Program-made: the position numbers and the translations under genes | Assembly (NCBI RefSeq): GCF_019059575.1 | Contig: NW_024881567.1 | Coordinates: forward strand, 777,001 to 841,000 | DNA length: 64,000 nucleotides | Direction of reading: 5' to 3' | Source of the DNA: Amphibalanus amphitrite | Taxonomy: Eukaryota; Arthropoda; Thecostraca; Balanomorpha; Balanidae | Shown: one piece after another, positions 34,608-44,075 of the stretch | Numbering within the stretch: the first letter of the stretch is position 1 | How the letters are laid out: each line of letters begins with the position of its first letter | The notes under the pieces: generated by a model | Told to the model about the DNA's origin: nothing | Seen by the model: only the letters and a program-made list of their open reading frames with translations | Database searches by the model: none

Positions 34608-35116
34608 GTCGTGTTTTTTAACCTTTTATAGTCTTATACCCCCCCCCTTTGATACGGCAACTTTATATGACTTTTCTACCATACTTTGTACTTTGCTTTT
34701 AATGTTGTTAGTTAAGGCTTTCTATGCCTTTTGACTGTATTTTACATTGAGCACATATTCACATTGTTTTTATTTCATCACCCCCCCCCCTTCATTGTGG
34801 TCCATGTCGTGTGAAGGTGCTTTTTTATACAGCTTTTTCCTTTTGCTCTCCTTATATTGCCTTTGTATACTTATTAAGGTATGCAGGTATTTATTACACT
34901 TTATTACCTTTCTGAAAGCTTTCATATTTAGTCACCTTATGTTTAGGAGTTGTACAACAGTGCTATTAGTTTTTCTTTATTAAATAAATGTTAAATAGTT
35001 CTAGCATAGGATGTCACGTGCTTTTCATGTATTTTACTATCTGTGTCATGCCACTGTCTACCGACTGCGAACTGTCCTGAATTTTGCGACCGATACCCCT
35101 CGAACCCGATTACGAC

Positions 35117-35155
35117 TCGCTGACGAAGTTTTGTAATACAATTCGAAAGCTCCGA
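35117..35155 (+). ncRNA. hammerhead-like core, PLE2 inverted copy
   Basis: Plus-strand counterpart of 30830-30868: TCG, CTGACGA (35120-35126), a stem II with AAT loop, GAA (35145-35147), AGCT, cleavage base C (35152), CGA. Followed by CCCGAACGATTTC, the start of the pseudo-LTR sequence. Confidence 0.5.
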
Positions 35156-35593
35156 CCCGAACGATTTCTTGTGGAGTAAAGTCCTTATTCACTTACCTAT
35201 AACATTTATATTTTCATGAAAAATGTGCTTAGCCTTTAAGTAAAAAGGTGGAAACGATAGATCCAGTGGCGAAGCTATTAGAACTTCAACTTTGTTAAGC
35301 TGCAGGTAGGGGTCCTTTTTGAGCAACTAAAATTGTGTTTTTCTTTGTTTCGTATTTTATGCCAAATTTCTTTCAGAACTTTTCGAAATTTTCAAAAATG
35401 TTATTCAGAGCAATCACTGTTTAATTCCACGTCAGCCTAAGCAAAAATGACGAAAAAAAAACATCAAACGGTTTTCATTTTACAGCGATTTTACTAAACC
35501 ACTACCTACCTTACTGTCTCAAATATCTTCTTAAAATATCTTCTCAAATATCTTCTCAAATATCTTCTATCTTCTGGTTTAAAACGTATCTGT

Positions 35594-35636
35594 AATTATC
35601 GCTGACGAAGCTCCAGGAGCGAAATATTCGATAATT
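35594..35636 (+). ncRNA. hammerhead ribozyme motif of a third, decayed PLE
   Basis: A compact and well-paired candidate: stem I AATTATCG (35594-35601) with CGATAATT (35629-35636), eight perfect pairs; core CTGACGA; stem II GCTC CAG GAGC; GAA; minimal palindromic stem III ATAT; cleavage base T at 35628. One extra A separates the core from stem II, as in the other two. No PLE protein sequence survives next to it. Confidence 0.65.
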
Positions 35637-35757
35637 TTAAATATAACTTTTTGGCTCCTATTTCTGATTTATATTATGAGGCTACTGGTTATTCTTATAT
35701 CAATTATATTGTCTCAAATATCCCCACTGTCTCAAATAGCCCCACTTTACGGTACCT

Positions 35758-36060
35758 TTTTCGCCTGTGGTGCTACGAGGTGAATGTGTATTGTGGTTCC
35801 CATTTCGGGTGCCTAACACCGCCCCTGATTTTACCCCTCAATACAAGGCCTGTATCCGTCCCTGCCTGGTCCAACTCTGGGCCGGATTTGGGCCAGAGCA
35901 TATATATATTATATAATGAGGTCAACTCCGGCGAGGTATGGTTTGGTCTGGCTAGTGCTGGCTATACTCCGAACTGGTCCGGCGCGCCATGGCTATGGTG
36001 CGGCACCGTCCCAGCCCGGCGTGCTACGGCTAGGTCCGGCTGCCTCGTAGCTGCTCTGGC
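35758..36060. other. no gene; CCGG-rich repeats
   Basis: Sequence rich in CTCCGGC/GTCCGGC/TTTGGGCC phrases similar to those near 15420-15590, so probably the same dispersed repeat. No coding frame recognised. Confidence 0.45.
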
Positions 36061-36569
36061 TTACTGTGGCTGAAGCACGGTTGAGTTACGGCACGACCCC
36101 GGCAAGTCCGGCTGTGGTGCGGCCGAACTCCGGCAAGTCCGGCTGTGGTGCGGCCGAACTCCGGCTGGCTGGCTGATAGCTTGTGGAGATGATGCTGCGG
36201 TTAAAAGCCTGCAGTGGGAACTGGGACTCTGCTTATGATGAGGAAGGCGAGCTTTATTTGCCGGATGTTGATGACGCAATTTGCCACTGATCTCGTTTAG
36301 CAGACTGAAGATGGCCTGGCTTAGCTCTTCCAAGGGACTGGGATGAGTGGTTTCGCCGTCCTCCTCACAGGCGCCCTCCTGTTCAATGCCACCCTCTTGG
36401 GCAAAGGCGCCCTCCTTACCAATGCCGCACTCCTGTTGATCGTCATCCTTACGCCCATTAGCGACTTCCTGTTGATGACTTCCCTCCTGCCTATGGATGA
36501 CCTGCTGTTGATTGCCGGCATCCCGCCTTTTAGCGACCTCTTGTCTTGTTGAACGACACCTTCCTGCCT
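36061..36569 (-). other. open frame of unknown nature, Gln/Glu-rich imperfect repeats
   Basis: A minus-strand frame is open for about 169 codons with no Met. The first half has imperfect repeats of the type RQEVAKRRDAG / HQQEVANGRKD / QEGGIEQEGA, followed by a plausible helix LEELSQAIFSLLNEISGKL and a Pro/Ser-rich tail. The tail overlaps a 29-bp tandem (GGTGCGGCCGAACTCCGGCAAGTCC, near 36080-36165) and ends at TAA 36061. The upstream limit is TAG with a possible acceptor reading CTGTAG. I do not recognise the protein. It may be a retroelement remnant or a chance frame over a tandem repeat. Confidence 0.2.
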
Positions 36570-36855
36570 ACAGTGTCCGATAAGTTTCTTTACACCTATT
36601 TTTTCGCATTATTGGTCATTACTTCTACCTGGCTACTACTTCGAGAACAGCGAGAAACTTGATATTGCTATTGGCTTGATGCTTAGTATGTCTTTTATCA
36701 GAGGAAACACTTAACACCCCTCCCCCTCGGCCCAGGCTATTTCAGAGATTGCCCAGGGTGGTCGATCCCACACCCATTTACAATCGTAAGCATGAAGATG
36801 CTTGGATGTTCACAACCAAGGAAGTATGCTGACTACGAGAAATTGGGTCAGTTAA

Positions 36856-37778
36856 CCCTATTAGTGGCAGGGAGGGGGGGGGGTTGTTTTCATCCACCCC
36901 TCAGGTTTTTCGGAAATATCTCCGAAACCGCTGAAGCTACGATGCTGAAATTTTCTGACTTTTCCTAATACTAAATTGGGCACATTCCCTGAAAATTTCA
37001 AGTTCATAACTTTACCAGGGGCGGCTCCAGAGCACTGGGAATTGGGGGGTCCTATTCGTGAAGCGAGTCATTTGGGCGAAGATCACGATGCTGATGTATT
37101 ATAACTGTATGCACCAGTTTTACGAACAGTGAATGAAAGGTATCATGTGATAACATATACAAAGTTATTGTGCATCCTCTTTTGACACGTTTTTGCTATA
37201 ATAGGCGGATCCAGGCGTCCAAAAAGGGGGGTTATGTTTTACCTCCCAACATAGGTGCCCTGACACCGCCTATGCATGACCAATACAATTGTAGTCGTTC
37301 TCTCATAAGAAAATTGTAACATAACAAGACCACCACCACCCTTTTAGACCACCCTTTTTAGAAACAGTACCAACAAAAACCTTATTTACTATACTTTTTG
37401 TGTACCCCCAATCTCAATGATCTGTATCCGCCTATGATTTTTGAAAATGCATATTTTTAGGATCCATGTGAATTCCTGGTTCATTCTCTATCGATCGGCA
37501 AAAGTTGCGTTAAGATTGGTTCAGAAACCTGGCCGTGATAAACAGTCTAAAATGTATCTGCAATTTGCCCGTTTTTACCCCCCTCTACCCCCCTATTGAC
37601 ATTTTTTTAATTTTTATTTTCTTAGAAATGTAGACCACGTTGAGCGAAATCGAATGCCGTTTGAATTTTGAAAATCGGCCCGTTAGATCTCGAGATATCA
37701 AGGGGGGGGGGTCGTAAACAGCCCCCCCCCTGCCACTAATAGGGGTAGCCAGGAGCCTGCCAGTTGCCACTAATAGGG
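36856..37778. mobile_element. 923-bp TTAA element with CCCTATTAGTGGCA ends
   Basis: TTAA at 36852-36855 and 37779-37782. The ends CCCTATTAGTGGCAGGGAGG and CTGCCACTAATAGG(G) are inverted, with the right end duplicated over about 40 bp. Poly-G near the left end and poly-C near the right. A small 240-bp MITE-like stretch at about 37199-37435 (ATAGGCGGATCCAGG ... TGTATCCGCCTAT) is nested inside. No ORF. The right TTAA is shared with a second end starting CCCGCGCGCCC. Confidence 0.75.
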
Positions 37779-37782
37779 TTAA

Positions 37783-38696
37783 CCCGCGCGCCCACTGGGG
37801 TCTGCGTATAACACCCCCTACTGGGGTGGGCTATACATAGCGTAGCCCCTCCCCCTCCTAACTCCGAAACTACTGGGCCGATCGTCCAAATTCAAGCGGC
37901 GTCTGATAGCCCCGGAAAAACTGTCGAACTAAACCTAATTTCATTGACTTCGAGGTCACCGATGACGTCACAGGTCAGGTCAAAGTAAAAACTATCGATG
38001 TCTGGTTAATTCACATTTTGGGCTCTCGCCGCAGTCTTACAAGTCAGATCAAGCTCATTTTGGGTTCACGCACACGTGAATAGATGCTTTAGATACCCTG
38101 AGGGTACCAAGCTTTTACTTTGATTTTTAGGTCAGGTCATCACAGGATCACGGAAATCTTATGTCATGCATCGGTCACGTGACACATGTTTTATGGTCTA
38201 TTTAGGCCATAAATTTCATTCGATGTCTTTTATGACATTCGAGGTCATTTTGAGTTGAATTTAGCTTAGGTCAGGCCACTTCCAGGTCAAAAAAGGTCAA
38301 ATTTTAACATTTTTTCAACAAAAAATGTGTATCGGATGTAGTTTGAGCTCAGGAACATAGTGGTGCTATTTATATTGAAATACGATGTCAAATACGTACT
38401 GATTTTTTTTTTTGATTCATAATTGCAAAATTTTTGCTAACATGCGTATAAATTGGCTATTTTTGACGATATCTGGCTCCAACTTGCTAGAGTAAGTCAT
38501 AAGCATGTGTTCTATGACATATATTCCGTTTTTTTTTTTCGAAAAACCCAAAAATTGAAAGAAAGATAAAAAATAAATTTTGAGTTTTAATCAATATAAT
38601 TTTCGAATTTCTCGGAATTTTGAAAATCCGATAGCGTGGTTTGATAGTGCAGTCTATTTTGAGTCCTCGCATGCGAATTAATTGGATCTAACTTAA
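37783..38696. other. TTAA-family sequence without clear right end; AGGTCA-rich
   Basis: Begins with the terminal sequence CCCGCGCGCCCACTGGGG directly at the TTAA of the preceding element. It contains many AGGTCA/TGACCT hexamers (37960-38300), then AT-rich sequence. Its right end may have been replaced by the insertion at 38697. No gene. Confidence 0.45.
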
Positions 38697-39884
38697 CCCG
38701 CGCCCTGCTGGGGGGGTGTTTGAACACCCCCTTGTGGTTTTTCGCGAATATCTCAAAAACGGCGGCGCGGAGCGCCGCCGTTTTTGGTAAACCTTATCAT
38801 ACATCAATTCTACACATGTTGTGAAAATTTCAGACCAAGGTCATTCAAGGTCAGGTCACCAGGTCACTTGAAGTGACCTCACCTCATAAAAAGTTTCAAT
38901 GTCTGTCTTAGCTACACCGAGTGACCGATCGTTTTGAAACTTTCAGCGATTGCTAAGAGCAATAGCATGTACAAAATGTTTATCTCAGAATTTTGATATC
39001 GATGACCTAAGGTCAGGTCAATTTTGCGACCTCCCCATTATAAGTCAATGGGAGAAAATTGAAATGCGCCTCTTTTGGATGAAAGACATCATAAACACTC
39101 CCAAACACCGAATTACAAGTGGTTTAGACACACTGAACATGAAAATGGTGTCCGTGACCCTTGTTTATGCCCTGAGGTCATCTTAGGTCACGAATGGTAT
39201 CTAACAGTTTTTCGCAAATAACTTTTGATAGAGGCATACTAGAGCGATGAAAACGCCTTAGATGTGTTCAGCTCGACGATACGGATCGACTGATGTGTAT
39301 TATGACCCTTTCCGGTCAGGTCATGACCTTGACCTGAGGTCAAATTTTCAAGTTGACCTTTCAAGGTCAAGTTATAGTTCATTCGATGCGTCTTGACGAG
39401 AGGAACACGATGCCGGTAAAAGTAAGCTTGTACAAGGCTTGGGTCAAAAGTTATTGCAGAAAAACTGTTTCCGAAAAAATCGGCTATTTTTGCAGTTTTT
39501 GCCCCCTGCAGGCAAAACCGTTGACGTTAGGTCAAATCTGAGAGAATTACTCAGAAAGGGTGTTATTAGGGCTATCGAATGCGCTTTTCCGCGGCGCTGT
39601 AGCTCTATTGGTTCCCGAGTTATGCGTTGGCTTCTTGGAAGTTTTCGACATTCGACCTGGAAATCGGCGAAATTTTGCCTTCAATGACCTCTGGTGACCT
39701 GACCTTTGACCTGACCAAAAAATTGACCGAAGTGATTTCGTCATTATTTTTTACGCTCTTTCGAACGCCGCCTTCCGCGTATCGCTACGTGGCCCAGGAG
39801 CCGAGTTACAAGGGGGGGGGGGTGTTCAAACACCCCCCCCCCCCAGCAGGGCGTGGAAATCCAGGACCCCCAGCCGGGCGCGGG
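38697..39884. mobile_element. 1.19-kb TTAA element with CCCGCGCCC ends and TGTTTGAACACCCC palindromes
   Basis: TTAA borders at 38693-38696 and 39885-39888. The ends CCCGCGCCCTGCTGGGGGG and GGGCGCGGG are inverted. Just inside each end is the palindrome GTGTTTGAACACC or its inverse, followed by G/C homopolymers (39811-39820 and 39833-39844). The interior is crowded with AGGTCA-type hexamers in direct, inverted and everted arrangement. Open frames have no recognisable domain. The same left end reappears near 41313. Confidence 0.78.
39318..39329. promoter_or_regulatory. perfect AGGTCATGACCT palindrome
   Basis: Two AGGTCA nuclear-receptor half-sites in inverted arrangement with zero spacing, next to further TGACCT copies at about 39329-39365. 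It lies within the TTAA element. Binding is only a possibility; the match is to the generic half-site. Confidence 0.3.
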
Positions 39885-40061
39885 TTAAAAACTAAGCCCT
39901 TGAGAGCGATTGTCGTGGTTCAATGTTTTGCGCCGAAATCGGCCAAACATGACGTCACTCTGACGTCATTACGGGCCGACGTATGGTAGCTACCAGGTTC
40001 ATATTTTGACACAAGGTGTCAAATTGATGTGATGGTTAGAAGTTATTGCAGAAAAAGGAGA

Positions 40062-40716
40062 GGGGGGCTATTTATCTGAGGGTCAGTTGAAACAGGGCTA
40101 CAGGCCGTTTCAACCGACCCCAGTGACCTTTGCAATGGTTATGTTCAGGGGCTGTGCACATTAAAGGAAATAGTCCACCTTTAAAATGAGGGTTTAAACT
40201 GAAATAGCAGTTTGATTGAGCTCAATTTTTGACCCTTTTATCTCCTGCTTTTTGCTTGAAAGGACACTTTTGCCTGAGATATTCCTCGTTTTCCTCATCC
40301 GCCCATTTTACCATAATTTATGTACTTTATGTCACCTATTATGAGGAACTTTGCACTCTTAGCTTTCCAACGACCTATTGAAAGTAGCATTTGGAAAAGG
40401 AAACCGGACAAAATATCTCCCTAAGAAAAAGATGAAGCCTTAAAGATGAAAACATCCCATTGTTACGGATAGGTGCAATTGACCCCATGGGCTGGTTCTA
40501 TTGACCCTCGCATCGGGGTCATTTGAAACGGGCTTAGAGCTGTTTTATAAGCACGCGTTTGGCAGCAAAATATGTTTGAAACATAATTTCACACATCTTA
40601 AAATAAAGCCAAAAGAGTATATTTTTTCATGGTATTGTGCATTTTTCGATATGACAACTATATCTCGCTGTGAATGTCAATATATAAAAAGTGGTTCAAC
40701 TGGCCCCGCTCTCCCC
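40062..40716. mobile_element. possible 0.65-kb MITE related to the one in PLE1
   Basis: The right end GGCCCCGCTCTCCCC|TA resembles the inverted end GGGGAGAGTGGGGC of the element at 19647-20591. The left end GGAGAGGGGGGCTATTT is a weaker match, with CAGTTGAAAC motifs at corresponding depth. Several TTGACCCC/GGGGTCA phrases are internal. Borders are less certain than in the PLE1 copy. Confidence 0.45.
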
Positions 40717-41269
40717 TATGTCAGTTGGTGCTTCTTTGTTTGGTGTGCTTATTCAAGGGTCAGGTCAAATGAGGTTAACTGAAGTCAAATGACGTTTGTG
40801 CCAATAACTTGTCACATGATAAAGGTAAAACTTTCAAAATGGTATCATTCTGTTCCTCTTGAACAGCCAAGTCAAATGATATGCAACATTAAGCATTTCA
40901 ACCATTTTTATGACTTAAGTTGTACTTAAGATGTGCTTAACTTTTTAAGTACGCTTAAGCAAGCAAGCAAGTATATCATTCGACGCGCCTTGACGTACTG
41001 AGTTCACTGGTGCTTTTGTTTGTGCCCTATCTTAATTAGATCAAGAGTTATAAACGAAAATTTTTGACCTGTTTTAGCGAAATTTTTACATTTATACCCC
41101 CAAACCCCCTTCCCTAAACATTGACCTAGATTAAATAAATATGCACAGGGGAGAGAACTCCAGGGGAACCACCTACCTACCAAATTTGGTGTATCTGGGT
41201 GCCATAGGAGCCGCTCGCGAGGGGGGAGGAATCGCATCGACCCCCCCCCCCTGCCAGGCCGTGTTATGA

Positions 41270-41640
41270 AAAATGCCCTATCAGGGCGAGGGTTATGGGA
41301 TGGTCACTTTAATTCGCGCCCCACTGGGGCTCATGGATTTCCATGCCCTGCGGGGGAGTGTTTGAACACCCTCTTTCTAACCCGGCTCCTGGGCCACGTA
41401 GCGACATGCTGAAGGCGGCATTTGAAAGATCGCCACCAAAAATTCAAAACGATTTCATAGTTAAGTAGCTTATTCTAAATAACGTCTGCAGTGAACCTGT
41501 CTGTCCCTTGCAATATGAATATCACGATTACCTATGGTCAAGCAGCCAGAAAGTAACGCTATTGTCCATTAACATCCGCTACACACACAAGGATAAAACG
41601 TCGCAAAATCACCATGCGAAGAAAACAAACACAGGCACGT
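41270..41640. other. TTAA-family end fragments, no gene
   Basis: AGGGCGAGGGTTA (about 41275-41297) is a right end of the 13518-type family. TTAATTCGCGCCCCACTGGGG (about 41310) with TGTTTGAACACC is a left end of the 38697-type family. The remainder resembles the right inner part of 38697-39884 in inverse orientation. Confidence 0.5.
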
Positions 41641-42141
41641 CACACATACTACTATGGACGTCAAACTCCCTGAGACCCCACTTGTTTGCGATAGTTTTCA
41701 AATGCTTTAACTCTCGTTGACGATGTGTTCTGGCAATACTGAAACTAATATACGAAACTGGCAATGTGTGTTTCCGAACCTGCCAAAACTTTTATTACTA
41801 AGGTATTTTAACGCCAAACGATTCTCATTCACTCGTAATGTTAAATTTCACGGAATGAATCTGCTGTTGGGTAAGGGCTACGCGCTCATGAGGTGGAACC
41901 ACGTAATGACGTCAGCGCTATGCTCCGTCCGCCCTACCCTTCCGGCGCTCCTTGCCCGGCGACCGGTCACTGGCGTCTCGCGCTCCATCCAGAGCTCTGT
42001 TCGCCCCCCGTTTATTTATCAGCAGGCTGCGACCATGCTGCTACTTCTTCGGGCTCCTCATTGGTCGAATTCAAGTGGTCTATTCGTTAGACCAATGAGA
42101 GGCCAAGCTGCGCCAGCAATAACTTCCTTATATGGGGAAAA

Positions 42142-43344
42142 CCACGGTCGTCAAGCTAGATGTAAGTGAATCCTAATCTATAATCTAAGATTCGGAATCA
42201 GGTGAGCCCCTACGATTTGGACCAAACTTGGTCAGTGGATAGTACGTAACGTCCTGATTACGATGCACCCAAAATTTAAGCTCGGCCCGCCATATTTACG
42301 AAGTTACGGATGTTTGAATTTCAAGGTCATTTGGGCGAGCCCCTGCGATTTCTGTCAAAATTGGTGTAGGGATACTCTAGATGCTCCTCATTACGAATAT
42401 CACAAAATTTAAGCTCGGCCCGCCATATTTACGAAGTTACGAAGTTTTGAATTTCAAGGTCATTTGGGCGAGCCCCTGCGATTTGCGTCAAAATTGGTAT
42501 ACGGGCATATTACACCCTCCTCATTACAAATATCATAAAAGTTAAGCTCGGCCCGCCATATTTTTCAAGTTACGGAGTCACAAAGTTTCGGAATTTCAAG
42601 GTCATTGGGAGAGCCCCTCCGATTTTCGTCAAAATTTGTATGCGGACACATTACATGCTCCTCATTACGAATATCGTAAAAGCTAAGCTCGGCCCGCACT
42701 ATTTCAAAAGCTACTGTGGTTTGAAACTCACTGATATTCAAACATCTGTAACTTTTGAAATAGTGCGGGCCGAGCTTAGCTTTTACGATATTCGTAATGA
42801 GAAGCCTGTAATGTGTCCGCATACAAATTTTGACGAAAATCGGAGTGGCTCTCCCAATGACCTTGAAATTCCGTAACTTTGTCACTCCGTAACTTGAAAA
42901 ATACGGCGGGCCGAGCTTAACTTTTATGATATTTGTAATGAGGAGCATCTAGAGTATCCGTACACCAATTTTGACGGAAATCGTAGGGGCTCGCCCAAAT
43001 GACCTTGAAATTCAAACCTCCGTAACTTCGTAAATATGGCGGGCCGAGCTTAAATTTTGTGATATTCGTAATGAGGAATATTCGTATTCGTAATGATATT
43101 CGTAACTAGAGTATCTGTACACAAATTTTGACGGAAATCGTAGGGGCTCTCCCGAATGACCTTGAAATTCAAACATCCGTAACTTCGTAAATATGGCGGG
43201 CCGAGCTTAGATTTTGGGTGCATCGTAATCAGGACGTTACGTACTATCCACTGACCAAGTTTGGTCCAAATCGTAGGGGCTCACCTGATTCCGAATCTTA
43301 GATTATAGATTAGGATTCACTTACATCTAGCTTGACGACCGTGG
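42142..43344. repeat. 1.2-kb inverted repeat of ~115-bp tandem units
   Basis: Each arm is about 600 bp and is made of four to five units containing AAGCTCGGCCCGCCATATTT, TTACGAAGTTACGGA, GAATTTCAAGGTCATT and GAGCCCCTACGATTT. The arms meet near 42745. A hairpin of this length would be very stable and could yield double-stranded RNA if transcribed through, as an intron of this gene would be. Confidence 0.9.
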
Positions 43345-43634
43345 GAAAACCGACAGCACGCTGATATAAAAACAGCGACCGAACAGGGCCCAGGCTTGAT
43401 GGTGGGCGGACGCTAGCTCTGTAGATGATAGCTCTGTGGGCGCTGGTGGATGACATTAAGCTCAGATGGTGCTGGTGGCTCGAGTGTGGCCGAACGTAAG
43501 CCTCTGCCCGGCCTGAATTGACCTTAGCATTATGAGTGAATGAGAAGTACCTTCCATAATCATTTGGCGTCAAAATACCTCAGTAATAAAAGTTTCAGGA
43601 GGTTCTGAAACACACATTTCCAGAATATCGTCAA

Positions 43635-43896
43635 TAGAGATGTCAATCGGATACCAACTTTTTGGTATACCGATACCAAGCCGATACCAACTCGGTATTT
43701 GGTATTTCAGTTCTGATGTGTTTGGTATTTTGTTGGTATCATGAACCCTCGCTAATGTTTAAGAGGCTAAGAAATAGGTAAAAAGTTGGTATTTTCCTCA
43801 TGTTCCCAAGTTGGTTTGGTTTCGGTATTTCTCCACGGTTTAGGTTGGTATATGGTTTGGTATCGGCATTCCGATTTTCCGTAATTGACATCACTA
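43635..43896. mobile_element. 262-bp hAT-like MITE
   Basis: The ends TAGAGATGTCAAT and ATTGACATCACTA are inverted with one mismatch. An exact 8-bp duplication ATCGTCAA lies at 43627-43634 and 43897-43904. The interior is made of GGTAT/ATACC repeats (CCGATACCAA, TTGGTATTT). It interrupts the right arm of the foldback. Confidence 0.9.
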
Positions 43897-44075
43897 ATCG
43901 TCAACGAGAGTTAACGTATTGAAAAATTATCGCAAAAAGTGGAGCCTCAAGGGTTTGACATCCATAGTGGTTCAATGTTTATCAGTATACACTAACATAT
44001 TCAATATTCATCATGTTCATTATCATAAGCGTCTCAAACGTGTCTCGGTCGCGGGTCGCGTTCGAATTGAGCATA

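Larger units (their letters stand above)
30751..35200. mobile_element. Penelope-like retroelement PLE2 with pseudo-LTR and inverted partial copy
   Basis: The complete insertion is bounded by the 12-bp duplication AACATTTATATT. Reading on the minus strand it contains: an inverted, 5'-truncated copy (34077-35200, plus strand) carrying only the end of the ORF and the 3' region; the main copy, starting at 34076; its intact ORF (34007-31380); a 3' region; and a second partial copy of the element's first 82 bases (30832-30751), identical to 34076-33995. That repeated segment is the pseudo-LTR typical of Penelope-like elements. The main copy and inverted copy join through the short shared sequence CGGTTAG. 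Confidence 0.93.
15671..35752. mobile_element. 20-kb span bounded by CCGTAAAGTGGGGC inverted ends
   Basis: The left end TA|CCGTAAAGTGGGGCTATTTGA is matched by an inverted end TCAAATAGCCCCACTTTACGG|TA at 35752, consistent with one TA-flanked element. Internal copies of GTGGGGCTATTTGA lie near 15877 and 23388. The present span includes both intact Penelope-like elements, an hAT-like element and satellites, so the original element was probably much smaller and grew by nested insertion. It could also be two unrelated copies of one family in opposite orientation. Confidence 0.35.
41640..43980. mobile_element. 2.3-kb foldback element
   Basis: The inverted arms include AACTCTCGTTGACGAT (about 41709) versus ATCGTCAACGAGAGTT (43897-43912), TTTTATTACTAAGGTATTTT versus its diverged inverse (about 43577-43600), and the inner palindrome 42142-43344. 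Outer arm similarity continues to about 41655 and 43970 (ACTATGGACGTCAAACTCCC versus its diverged inverse). The right arm is interrupted by the hAT MITE at 43635-43896. The arms near 41900-42130 and 43345-43520 are GC-rich and differ. No coding gene recognised. Confidence 0.7.

Noticed and set aside
15671-35752. Maverick/Polinton-type giant transposon
   Set aside because: The ends are short (about 23 bp) and TA-flanked. No polymerase B, integrase, protease or capsid-like frames were found, only retroelements inserted later.
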